From: Brevibacillus fulvus
GTDB lineage: Bacteria; Bacillota; Bacilli; Brevibacillales; Brevibacillaceae
DNA length: 64,000 nt
Assembly (NCBI RefSeq): GCF_016908525.1
Contig: NZ_JAFBEB010000010.1
Span: forward strand, 79,600-143,599
Direction: 5' to 3'
Shown here: positions 54,050 through 62,583 of the stretch, piece by piece
Layout of the letters: every line of letters starts with the position of its first letter
How positions within the stretch are numbered: position 1 is the first letter of the stretch
Position numbers and translations under genes: made by a program
The notes under the pieces: model-generated
What the model saw: the letters and a program-made list of their open reading frames with translations, nothing else
Databases searched by the model: none
What the model was told of the DNA's origin: nothing

Positions 54050-55480
54050 TCACCTTCGTTTTAGATTGGTGGTTCGTTTCTCCGTACTTCTTCTGCCCGA
54101 TTTGAGCGGAAACCCGCACAAGTATGCGGCATAATCCAGTGTACGAAAGACGGAGGGGCGAGGACGTCTGGGTGCTTCAACGGTATCGACGGTCATTTGA
54201 ACAGCGCTGATCGATTTTGAAGGTTTGCTGTTTACTTCCAATAGCCAAATTCGCCCGTATATGTCGACACCGAGGTCAATGCCAAATTCGGCGTAATGAC
54301 CTTCCAGTGACGATTCCAGGGAACGGGCAATTTGCAGGGCAACTTTTTTAAGCGTCTGGGTATCCGGGCGGTTCATCGTCTGCCAAGGGCCGCACAAACG
54401 CAACGCTTGCAGGGCAGGCAGCATCGAACCGCCGCGGGCGATGTTGGAGACGACACTGTTTTGTCCAAGACGAGCAATCAAGGAAGTAACCGCCCATTCC
54501 CCTCGTCTGTTTCTTTGCACCAGGACACGGAAATCAACCGGTTTGCGACGAAACCCGATCAATCGCAATCCTTGTTGAAGAAGATAAACTTTGCCCTTCT
54601 TGCGCTGAACCAGGTACTGATGCAGGTTATCCAGTTTCTTGAAGTTTTTCGTGACGCTTCCTTGATCGGTAGCCTTGGTCAGCGAGTACCCGCCTGCCGT
54701 TCGCTGAATGCGAAAAATGCCCCGGCCCATGCTGCCGGACGTTGGCTTGGCATAAACCAGGCGATGCTGTGTCAACATATCAGCCAAATCTTTTGCCGTT
54801 TGGTAAATGATCGTTTTGGGCAAGTAATCAGATGCCCTGGCGTCATGCTCCAATGCTTTATGGACATTCCATTTGTTCAAAAACTGCTCATTAAAGAAAG
54901 GAATCCGGAATTCCTTGCAACGCTGGATCCATGCACCTACCTGGTCCGTCCGTTCAGCCCGTCTGGAGGTAAGGCGGTTATAGATGCATTGAGGCAGCGG
55001 CAAGGTCGTCATGCGCCATGTGCCGTCTAGTTGTACCAACCCTCGCAGGGTTTGCTTCTCCCAATCTACGTGTTCAGTACAGAAGGCACAGGCAACCATC
55101 CCCCGTTTGCGGCAAATTTCCGCAATTTCGTTTAAAAAGGGGGTAAATGGACCGAACGGAGCGTCCTGATTGTGCGGTTGAATGCTGGAAAGCAGGATCC
55201 CGATCAGCGGTCCAAAGACGAGGCGATGCTGATCAGCCGCATAGCGCAATTGCAACGAATTTCCCAGCGGCAGATGCAAGGAGCGCACCAGTCTGGAGTT
55301 GGCGCGTATGGACTGCATCGCCTTCGTTTCTTTTACATCAGCTTTGATGACTTTATTGCCGAACTGGACAGATATCGCGGCAGGCAATTGCCACTTACGA
55401 ATCAGATTACGGGGAAGATAAAGATCAGCTTCAGCCTGGTCAACTTTGATCGCTTGTATCATCGCTCGTACATAAGACAT
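54050..55480 (-). CDS. YheC/YheD family spore coat-associated ATP-grasp protein, copy 4 (first gene)
   Basis: A 476-residue paralogue and the first gene of the operon. N-terminal domain (KVDQAEADLYLPRNLIRKW, SIQPHNQDAPFGPFTPF), QCIYNRLTSRRAERTDQ, and ATP-grasp motifs LVYAKPTSGSMGRGIFRI, FRRKPVDFRVLVQRNRRGEW, NIARGGSMLPA and EFGIDLGVDIYGRIWLLEVNSKPSK. ATG 55480 follows GGAAGGGGATAG. It is divergent from yheB with 85 bases between starts, the same partner as in Bacillus subtilis (yheB next to yheC/yheD). Confidence 0.93.
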   Translation of the reverse strand: MSYVRAMIQAIKVDQAEADLYLPRNLIRKWQLPAAISVQFGNKVIKADVKETKAMQSIRANSRLVRSLHLPLGNSLQLRYAADQHRLVFGPLIGILLSSIQPHNQDAPFGPFTPFLNEIAEICRKRGMVACAFCTEHVDWEKQTLRGLVQLDGTWRMTTLPLPQCIYNRLTSRRAERTDQVGAWIQRCKEFRIPFFNEQFLNKWNVHKALEHDARASDYLPKTIIYQTAKDLADMLTQHRLVYAKPTSGSMGRGIFRIQRTAGGYSLTKATDQGSVTKNFKKLDNLHQYLVQRKKGKVYLLQQGLRLIGFRRKPVDFRVLVQRNRRGEWAVTSLIARLGQNSVVSNIARGGSMLPALQALRLCGPWQTMNRPDTQTLKKVALQIARSLESSLEGHYAEFGIDLGVDIYGRIWLLEVNSKPSKSISAVQMTVDTVEAPRRPRPSVFRTLDYAAYLCGFPLKSGRRSTEKRTTNLKRR

Positions 55481-55565
55481 GGCTATCCCCTTCCGTCGGC
55501 GTAAGGTTAGTCTATCTTATGAGGGCGCAAGAAAATTGGTTACTTTGCGGAGTAAGGGGGCGCAT

Positions 55566-56723
55566 ATGAATAGTTGGTTGCTGTTGGTTGTCAATGTCGT
55601 CATCGGTTCGCTGATCGGCGGCTTGACGAATGAATTGGCAATACGCATGTTGTTTCGTCCATACAAGGCGATTTATTTGGGCAAATGGAGAGTCCCGTTT
55701 ACCCCTGGGCTGCTGCCGCGGCGCAGAGAGGAAATCAGCGTGCAAATGGGCAGACTGGTGGAAACGCATCTGCTGACCACCGAAGGGATCAAGCGGGCAA
55801 TTGCCGAGGGGAACTTCGAACAAAGCCTGGCCGCATGGATGAACGGCCAAGTCGACAAATGGGCGGAAAGTCCGCGAACCATTCGCAGCCTTGTGCAGCA
55901 GTGGTGGCCGGAAATTTTGACGGAGGACGAACAGTGGCATCCGGCGATTCGTCAGCCTTTGCAACGACGATGGAACGAACTTGCCGACAGCTGGTTGCGC
56001 CAGTTTGCCGGGAAGCCGTTGCGGGACGTTTTGCCGCCAGACCTGCAGACGAGGCTGGACGAGCTGCTCGATAATCTGGGACAGCAATTGTTAATGCGGT
56101 TGCGTCATTATTTGCAAACCCCGGAAGGGCAGCGGACCGTTCAGGAATTGGTTCGCAGCATGCTGAGCGGCGGCGGAGGAATGCTGGGCGGTTTGGTCGG
56201 AATGTTTCTGGGCGAGGACAAAATCAGTGCCAAGCTGCTGCCCTATCTGGATGAAACGTTGCGGAACCAAGCGCTGGCTGGACGAGTCTCTGCCTTTTTG
56301 AAGCTGGAAGCACAGCGGCTGTTGGACAAACCAACCGATGAAATCTTGCAATCGATCGGTGCGGAACAGCTCACCCGTTGGCAGGAACAGCTTTTTGTCA
56401 AACTGGAACAACAAAGCGTCGCCTTAACCGAAAGAACCGTGGGTGAGCTGCTTTCCCCGGTTCGGCAACAGCTGAACGAGCGGTTGATACCGCAATTGGC
56501 CGCTTGGGCGATCGGCACCGTTCAGCAAAATCTCGAGCCGTTGTTCCAGCGATTATCCATTAAAGAAATTGTCATGCGCCAGGTCGAACAGTTTCCGCTG
56601 GAACGCTTGGAAGAGATGATTTTGGGCATTTCCGGCAAAGAGTTCCGAATGATCACGGTGCTCGGATTTTTGTTGGGAGGTCTGATCGGTATCGTGCAAG
56701 GGTTGTTGTTGCTGCTTGTGTAA
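55566..56723 (+). CDS. yheB: DUF445 family membrane protein YheB
   Basis: A 385-residue protein with a helix at each end and a long, mostly helical middle. The N-terminal NVVIGSLIGGLTNELAIRMLFRPYKAIYLGKWRVPFTPGLLPRRREEIS block is diagnostic of DUF445 by its TNxLAIxMLFRPY and TPGLxPxRR motifs; the C-terminal helix FLLGGLIGIVQGLLLLLV mirrors the first. Function unknown; the family is linked to the cell envelope and spores by context only. ATG 55566 follows AAGGGGGCGC. Confidence 0.9.
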   Translation: MNSWLLLVVNVVIGSLIGGLTNELAIRMLFRPYKAIYLGKWRVPFTPGLLPRRREEISVQMGRLVETHLLTTEGIKRAIAEGNFEQSLAAWMNGQVDKWAESPRTIRSLVQQWWPEILTEDEQWHPAIRQPLQRRWNELADSWLRQFAGKPLRDVLPPDLQTRLDELLDNLGQQLLMRLRHYLQTPEGQRTVQELVRSMLSGGGGMLGGLVGMFLGEDKISAKLLPYLDETLRNQALAGRVSAFLKLEAQRLLDKPTDEILQSIGAEQLTRWQEQLFVKLEQQSVALTERTVGELLSPVRQQLNERLIPQLAAWAIGTVQQNLEPLFQRLSIKEIVMRQVEQFPLERLEEMILGISGKEFRMITVLGFLLGGLIGIVQGLLLLLV

Positions 56724-56995
56724 AGAACAGCGGAGCATTTTTAAAAGTTTTTCACAGAAATGCAACTAAACTGTAACTCGTTTGTAATATTGCTGTAATA
56801 TTTCCGGGGTATAGTAAAGACACGATGAAAACCCCCTTAATGTTATATACTTTTAAAGTGTGGCTGCTGAAAGCTGCACTTTTTTTTTGCCTTGGCAACC
56901 CGTATAATTTTAGCGAAGGAGAGCCGTCTCTCTTTGCGAAACGGGGAACGAGCCTGCAGAAAGCTTGCAGCGGGGAAGGGGAGGTGCAACGAAGA

Positions 56996-58306
56996 ATGCC
57001 GACGAAACATGAACAAATATTGCAGTATATCGACCACCTTCCGATCGGAACTAAAATTTCTGTTCGGCAGATCGCCAAAGACCTGGATGTCAGCGAAGGA
57101 ACAGCTTACCGAGCGATCAAGGAAGCGGAAGTGCAGGGCTATGTCAGCACGATCGAGCGGGTCGGGACTGTTCGCATCGAGAAAAAGCAGAAAGAAAACA
57201 TAGAGCGCCTGACATTCGCCGAAGTGGTCAATATTGTCGATGGCCATGTGCTTGGCGGAAGGGAAGGCTTGCATAAAACGTTAAGCAAATTTGTGATCGG
57301 AGCGATGAAGCTCGAGGCGATGATGAGGTATATTGACGCCGGCAGTCTGTTGATCGTCGGGAACCGGGATCAAGCTCACAAGCTGTCGCTGCAGCATGGA
57401 GCAGCCGTGCTGATCACCGGAGGATTTGACACCAGCGATGAGGTAAAGCAGCTGGCTGACAAACTTGCCTTGCCGATCATCTCTTCCAGCTACGATACTT
57501 TTACGGTTGCCTCGATGATTAACCGGGCGATCTATGACCGCTTGATCAAAAAAGAGATCATGATGGTCGAGGATATTTTGAAACCATTGTCCGAAACAGC
57601 CGTCCTGCATCCATCCGATACGGTCGCCACTTGGCATGAATATACAAACCGCTACGGTGAAACCCGCTTCGCGGTGGCGGATGATCAAATGCGGGTGGTA
57701 GGGATTGTCACTTCCAAGGATATTATTGGGCATGGGCCGCAGGTGACCATCGACAAGGTGATGTCGCGCAATCCGATTGTGACATCTTCACGCGTCTCTG
57801 TGGCCTCTTCGGCACACTTGATGGTATGGGAAGGAATTGAATTGCTGCCGGTTGTCGACCATCACAAGAAGCTGGTCGGGGTGCTCAGCCGCCAGGATGT
57901 CATCAAGGCATTGCAGTATATCCAGAAGCAGCCGCAAACCGGAGAAACTTTTCCCAATCTGATCATGAGCAACTTCCGGGAGATGAAGGAAGGGGAACAG
58001 ACCGTGTATATCGGCGAGGTGACGCCGCAAATGACCAACCACCTGGGTACGATCGCCAGCGGAATCATCACGACCGTCATGGTCGAAGCGGCCTGCAACG
58101 TGCTTAGGGAGCATCGCCGGGGCGACATGGTCCCCGAAAATGTCACCGTCTATTTTTTAAAACCGGTGCAGATGGAAAGCGAGATTGTCGTTCGACCGAA
58201 ATTGCTTGATATCAGCCGGCGTTTTGGCAAAGTGGAAGTCGCCGTGTACCATGAGGAACAATTGGTTGGTCAGGCGATGATTACTGCACAGATTATCGAA
58301 CGCTAA
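56996..58306 (+). CDS. ytoI: DRTGG-CBS-hotdog domain protein YtoI
   Basis: A 436-residue soluble protein matching YtoI in length and order. An N-terminal helix-turn-helix (about 1-65; ISVRQIAKDLDVSEGTAYRAI), a DRTGG domain (about 70-185), a CBS pair (about 195-310; KVMSRNPIVTSSRVSVASSAHLM, VGVLSRQDVIKAL) and a C-terminal hotdog thioesterase-like domain (about 325-436; GTIASGIITTVMVEAACNVLREH). The CBS pair probably senses a nucleotide, and the HTH implies DNA binding; regulon unknown. ATG 56996 follows GGGGAGGTG; an upstream frame of 57 codons has no site. Neighbourhood matches Bacillus. Confidence 0.9.
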   Translation: MPTKHEQILQYIDHLPIGTKISVRQIAKDLDVSEGTAYRAIKEAEVQGYVSTIERVGTVRIEKKQKENIERLTFAEVVNIVDGHVLGGREGLHKTLSKFVIGAMKLEAMMRYIDAGSLLIVGNRDQAHKLSLQHGAAVLITGGFDTSDEVKQLADKLALPIISSSYDTFTVASMINRAIYDRLIKKEIMMVEDILKPLSETAVLHPSDTVATWHEYTNRYGETRFAVADDQMRVVGIVTSKDIIGHGPQVTIDKVMSRNPIVTSSRVSVASSAHLMVWEGIELLPVVDHHKKLVGVLSRQDVIKALQYIQKQPQTGETFPNLIMSNFREMKEGEQTVYIGEVTPQMTNHLGTIASGIITTVMVEAACNVLREHRRGDMVPENVTVYFLKPVQMESEIVVRPKLLDISRRFGKVEVAVYHEEQLVGQAMITAQIIER

Positions 58307-58343
58307 CAACCCGCATGCCTTTTTGGAGGCTTGCGGGTTGTTT
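58305..58343 (+). terminator. Terminator after ytoI
   Basis: AACAACCCGCA (58305-58315) pairs with TGCGGGTTGTT (58332-58342) around an inner GCCT/AGGC stem. Confidence 0.82.
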
Positions 58344-58396
58344 GCCTTGATACGAACTCAATCCGCCGGAGTTGCGGGCGCCATCGTGGACTTGCA

Positions 58397-58430
58397 ATAA
58401 AAAAAGGCGACCGTTGGGGATACGGTCGCC
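58397..58430 (-). terminator. Terminator of ytpI
   Basis: GGCGACCGT/ACGGTCGCC (58406-58414 and 58422-58430) followed on the minus strand by eight T (58405-58398). Confidence 0.88.
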
Positions 58431-58533
58431 AGAAGCGTTTACTTATCACAGTGAAAAGTATAGAACAAACGGTGCTGAACCGCTAGCTGAAAACTTTTGG
58501 ATAATCCGTTTTTTCCGCGGCAGCGGCCATGTT

Positions 58534-58845
58534 TCAGCTCTCGTTTTTTGCGGCGTTTTGCCACTGCTGTCTGTAACGGAAAAAGTTGCGCAGACCAAAA
58601 ATCAAGTTGACGGCCCCGACAAACAGCAGCACGATCCCAACGGCGATTCGCAGGGAACTCAAATCAGCGAACGTAAATTGATTGATGCCGAACAGCAAAA
58701 CAAGAACGCCAAGCGAGACATTCATTTTGCCCAAAATCATTCGCGATTGCAGCGGATGCAGCCCCCGCTGTCTGGCGGTAGTACTGTAGTAAACGCTGGC
58801 AATCAAAGAGGCGATCATGCCGGTCATATAAACTGCAAACCACAT
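58534..58845 (-). CDS. ytpI: YtpI-like small membrane protein
   Basis: A 103-residue protein with three hydrophobic segments (about 3-20, 40-58, 66-86) and a basic tail FFRYRQQWQNAAKNES. Size, the SRMILGKMNVSLGVLVLLFGINQ segment and position between ytoI and dnaE match YtpI, whose function is unknown. ATG 58845 follows AGAGGAAAGGAAG. Convergent with ytoI. Confidence 0.8.
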   Translation of the reverse strand: MWFAVYMTGMIASLIASVYYSTTARQRGLHPLQSRMILGKMNVSLGVLVLLFGINQFTFADLSSLRIAVGIVLLFVGAVNLIFGLRNFFRYRQQWQNAAKNES

Positions 58846-59008
58846 TCCGTTTCTTCCTTTCCTCTCAATCTGCTTCTACTGCTCTCATCCTACTAGATGA
58901 TGGAAGTGCGGTCAAATAGAGCGATTGTATGTTCGCAAGGTCCCTTCCTGGGGTATAATGAAAAAAGCAGAATGCGGAAAATTCGTTGCGGAAATGAGGA
59001 GAGGAAAT

Positions 59009-62000
59009 GTGAATGGTTCTTTTGTCCATTTGCACACTCATACAGAATACAGCCTGCTTGACGGAGCGGCGCGGATCGAGGCGCTGGTGCGCAAAACGGC
59101 GGAATTGGGCATGCCTGCGCTGGCGATAACCGATCACGTCAATCTGTACGGTGCCGTACCGTTTTACAAGGCTTGCCGGGCCGCGGGTGTCAAACCGATT
59201 TTAGGAATGGAAGCGTACATTTTAACCGAAGGCAATCTGCAAGACCGGATACGCAATGCTCCGGCGCCGGCGCATTTGATCTTGCTGGCAGAAAACGAAT
59301 CGGGGTATCGGAACCTGTTGAAATTAAGTTCGATTGCCCATCTGGAAGGGCATTATCTTTTGCCCCGTTTGACCAAGGAGATTTTGCGCAAGCACAGTGC
59401 GGGGCTGATCGCATTGAGCGGCTGTCTGCAGGGGGAAGTGGCCCGCAGCTTGTTGGCGGGGGAAACGGAGCAAGCGAGACTGGCGGCACTGGAATATCGC
59501 GAAATTTTTGGCGACGATCGCTTTTATCTGGAATTGCAGGACCACGGGCTGGAGCGGGAACGGCGGTTAAATCAACGTTTGGTTGAACTGCACCGCGAGA
59601 CGGGAATCCCGTTGGTGGCGACCAATAACGTTCATTACGTGGAACAGAGCGAAGCCAGGCTGCAAGATTTGTTGCTGGCCATCGGCGAGGGAAAAACGCT
59701 CGAAGAAGCGGAGCGCTTTCGCTATGAGACGGATCAGTATTATCTCAAATCTCCGGAAGAGATGGCGAAGCTGTTTGCCTATGCGCCGGAAGCGCTCGCC
59801 AATACGCTGCGGATTGCGGAACGCTGCACGGTTGAGCTCGCTTTTGGGCAGCATATCCTGCCGTATTTTCCGATTCAGACCGGGGAAACCCCCGATGAGA
59901 TGCTGAAGCGGCTTTGTCTGGAAGGCTGCCGGGAGCGGTACGGCGAAATTGGGCCGGACATCAGCCAAAGACTGGAACATGAATTAAACATTATTACCCG
60001 TACCGGGTTTACCGATTATTTTTTGATCGTCTGGGACTTTATGCGCTACGCCCATGAGCACGGAATTCCGACCGGACCGGGGCGGGGCTCGGCTGCCGGC
60101 AGCCTCGTCGCATATGCCTTGAAAATTACCAATGTCGACCCGCTCAAGTACAACCTGTTGTTTGAGCGCTTTCTCAATCCGGAGCGGGTGACGATGCCGG
60201 ACATCGATATCGATTTTTCCATCGAGCGCCGCGACGAAGTGATTCATTATGTCGCCAACAAATACGGTTACGACCGGGTGGCGCAAATCATTACCTTTGG
60301 TACGATGGCGGCGCGGGCTGCTGTCCGCGATGTCGGACGCGCGATGGGGCTTTCGCTGGGGCTGATTGACCGGGTAGCCAAGCAAATTCCGCAATCTGGC
60401 AGCATGACGATTGAAAAAGCGCTGCAGGTCAATCCGGAGTTGGCGCGGCTGGCGGAGGAAAACAAGCAGGTTGCGCAGCTGCTCGAATTGTCGCAAGGGT
60501 TGGAAGGTTTGCCGCGCCACGCTTCGACGCACGCCGCAGGTGTAGTGATTTCGCGCGAGCCGCTCACCGATTATGTTCCGCTGCAAAGCGGCAGCGAAGG
60601 GCTGGCCTTGACCCAGTATCCGATGGAGGTGCTGGAAGAGATCGGGCTTTTGAAAATGGATTTCCTCGGGTTGCGCAACCTGACGATTATTCAGGAGACG
60701 CTTCGCTTGCTTCAGCAGGAAGGAGTGCAGCTTGACCTGAACCGATTGCCGCCGGCTGATGAGAAAACTTTCCGCATGCTGAGCCGCGGAGAAACAACCG
60801 GACTGTTCCAACTGGAATCTGCGGGCATGCGCAGCGTTTTGCGCGAGTTAAAGCCGACCGGCATTGATGACATCGTCGCTGTCCTGGCTCTGTATCGTCC
60901 AGGGCCGATGGAGATCATTCCGGAATATATCGATGCCAAACATGGACGAAAAAAGGTGGCCTATGCCCATCCCGATCTGGAGCCAATTTTGCGGGAGACC
61001 CACGGCTTTATGATTTATCAGGAGCAAATTATGCAAATCTCCTCCAAAATGGCCGGCTTCAGTCTGGGCGAGGCCGATATTTTGCGGCGGGCGGTGGGCA
61101 AGAAAAAGCGGGAATTGCTGGCCGAGCAGCGGGATAAATTCGTCGCCGGCAGCATCCGTCAGGGATACGATGAGCGGCTTGCCCACGAGATTTACGACTT
61201 GATCGTCCGCTTTGCGGATTACGGGTTTAACAAGGCCCATTCGGTGGCCTATGCGATCATCGCTTATCAGATGGCGTATTTAAAAGCGAACTATCCGTTG
61301 CCGTTTATGGCCGCGCTGCTTTCCTTGTCGATCGGCAGCCAGGCCAAAATTGCCGAGTATGTAGAGGAAGCGCGACGGCTGCACGTTACTGTCCTGCCTC
61401 CGGATGTCAATGAAAGCGAAGCGTTTTTTGCGGTGAAAGCGGGAGCGATCCGCTTTGGTCTGGCGGCGGTCAAAAACGTCGGCTACGGCGCAATCGATTC
61501 CATCGTCAAGGAACGGAGCGGAAAACCGTACCGCGATCTGTTTGACTTTTGCAGCAGGGTGGACAGCCGGCTCGTTAACAGACGAGTGATCGAGTCATTA
61601 ATCATGTGCGGAGCGCTGGACAGTCTGCCCGGACATCGGACGCAACTGCTGATGATGCTCGATGAAGCGATGGGGCGGCAAATCTCGCGTCAGGAAAAAA
61701 ACGGACAGGCACAGCTTGACTTGTTTGCCATGGCGGCGGGTCAGGGTCAGCAAGAGCCAATGCGCGATCCCGCCACCTATCCGGAAGTTCCGCCGCTTAG
61801 TCAAATGCAGCAATTGAAAGAAGAGCGCGATCTGCTCGGCGTTTATTTGTCCGGCCATCCGCTTGATCAATATGCCTTTGTCAGCAACCGCCCTGAAGTT
61901 CAGTCCATCGCCGCCTTGCCGGAACTTTCAGCGGATCAGACGGTCAAGATTGCGGGAATGGTCGTGGAGGAAAAGCGCATTCAAACCAAAAAAGGGGCGC

Positions 62001-62452
62001 CGATGGCATTTGTAACACTGGAGGATAAAACCGCACAAGTCGAGGTGGTCGTCTTTCCGCAAGTGTATGCCAAAGCCCAAGAGCTGTTCCAACGAGAATG
62101 TTTGCTGGTGCTGGAAGGAAGACTGGACTTTCAGGAGGATCAGGTCAAGCTGCTCGCCTCCCGTGTCTGGGATCTGACCGCCTTGCCCCAGCCGGCCACT
62201 GAACCCGTACTGTTTGTGAAAATTTCGCCACAGCAGGAACAAGATTCTACCTTGAACGAACTGCATCAACTGTTCCAGCACAAACGCGGCTCAACGGCCG
62301 TGGTGCTTTACTACGAAAGCAGGAAACAGTCCCTGCGGTTGCCGGATGCCAATCGGGTGCAGGTGGACGCCCTATTTATGCAACGGGCGAAAGAAATCGT
62401 CGGAGAAAACAGCGTCATTCAAAAGGAAATGCCAATCAATTGGGGGAGATGA
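59009..62452 (+). CDS. dnaE: DNA polymerase III subunit alpha DnaE
   Basis: A 1147-residue replicative polymerase of the DnaE1/DnaE3 class; in Bacillus it extends primers before PolC takes over. PHP domain at the start (FVHLHTHTEYSLLDGAA, LAITDHVNLYGAV), polymerase domain with GPGRGSAAGSLVAYALKI and catalytic aspartates in PDIDIDF (Asp398, Asp400, Asp402), fingers with HASTHAAGVVIS, GFNKAHSVAYAIIAYQMAYLKANYP, an HhH region, and a C-terminal OB fold (VKIAGMVVEEKRIQTKKGAPMAF). GTG 59009 follows GAGGAGAGGAAA; 28 upstream in-frame codons lack a site. Terminator overlaps the stop. Confidence 0.95.
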   Translation: MNGSFVHLHTHTEYSLLDGAARIEALVRKTAELGMPALAITDHVNLYGAVPFYKACRAAGVKPILGMEAYILTEGNLQDRIRNAPAPAHLILLAENESGYRNLLKLSSIAHLEGHYLLPRLTKEILRKHSAGLIALSGCLQGEVARSLLAGETEQARLAALEYREIFGDDRFYLELQDHGLERERRLNQRLVELHRETGIPLVATNNVHYVEQSEARLQDLLLAIGEGKTLEEAERFRYETDQYYLKSPEEMAKLFAYAPEALANTLRIAERCTVELAFGQHILPYFPIQTGETPDEMLKRLCLEGCRERYGEIGPDISQRLEHELNIITRTGFTDYFLIVWDFMRYAHEHGIPTGPGRGSAAGSLVAYALKITNVDPLKYNLLFERFLNPERVTMPDIDIDFSIERRDEVIHYVANKYGYDRVAQIITFGTMAARAAVRDVGRAMGLSLGLIDRVAKQIPQSGSMTIEKALQVNPELARLAEENKQVAQLLELSQGLEGLPRHASTHAAGVVISREPLTDYVPLQSGSEGLALTQYPMEVLEEIGLLKMDFLGLRNLTIIQETLRLLQQEGVQLDLNRLPPADEKTFRMLSRGETTGLFQLESAGMRSVLRELKPTGIDDIVAVLALYRPGPMEIIPEYIDAKHGRKKVAYAHPDLEPILRETHGFMIYQEQIMQISSKMAGFSLGEADILRRAVGKKKRELLAEQRDKFVAGSIRQGYDERLAHEIYDLIVRFADYGFNKAHSVAYAIIAYQMAYLKANYPLPFMAALLSLSIGSQAKIAEYVEEARRLHVTVLPPDVNESEAFFAVKAGAIRFGLAAVKNVGYGAIDSIVKERSGKPYRDLFDFCSRVDSRLVNRRVIESLIMCGALDSLPGHRTQLLMMLDEAMGRQISRQEKNGQAQLDLFAMAAGQGQQEPMRDPATYPEVPPLSQMQQLKEERDLLGVYLSGHPLDQYAFVSNRPEVQSIAALPELSADQTVKIAGMVVEEKRIQTKKGAPMAFVTLEDKTAQVEVVVFPQVYAKAQELFQRECLLVLEGRLDFQEDQVKLLASRVWDLTALPQPATEPVLFVKISPQQEQDSTLNELHQLFQHKRGSTAVVLYYESRKQSLRLPDANRVQVDALFMQRAKEIVGENSVIQKEMPINWGR

Positions 62453-62470
62453 GACAATCTCCCTCTTTTT
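62444..62470 (+). terminator. Terminator of dnaE
   Basis: GGGAGAT (62444-62450) pairs with ATCTCCC (62457-62463), followed by TCTTTTTG; it overlaps the stop codon. Confidence 0.8.
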
Positions 62471-62484
62471 GTCATTCTCAAAGG

Positions 62485-62512
62485 TTTACAGATTAGCTTG
62501 TTTTGTTATAAT
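62485..62512 (+). promoter_or_regulatory. Sigma-A promoter of malic enzyme gene
   Basis: TTTACA (62485-62490), 16-base spacer with extended -10 TGT, TATAAT (62507-62512). Confidence 0.82.
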
Positions 62513-62526
62513 GAGAACATAACAAT

Positions 62527-62547
62527 TTAGGTGGTCAGACCACTTAA
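62527..62547. promoter_or_regulatory. GntR/FadR-like palindromic operator
   Basis: TTAGGTGGTCAGACCACTTAA: GTGGTC-A-GACCAC is a perfect dyad, extended by TTA/TAA after one mismatch. It lies 15-35 bases downstream of the -10 box, ahead of the ribosome binding site, where a bound repressor would block transcription. TGGTC/GACCA half-sites are typical of FadR-subfamily GntR regulators; the regulator is not in this window. Confidence 0.65.
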
Positions 62548-62583
62548 CAGAAAAAACTTCGGGTGTGAAATGGAGTGAATATT

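Noticed and set aside
50221..55480. Natural-product (RiPP or peptide ligase) cluster
   Set aside because: The four ATP-grasp genes belong to the conserved spore YheC/D family next to yheB; no precursor peptide, exporter or peptidase gene is present.
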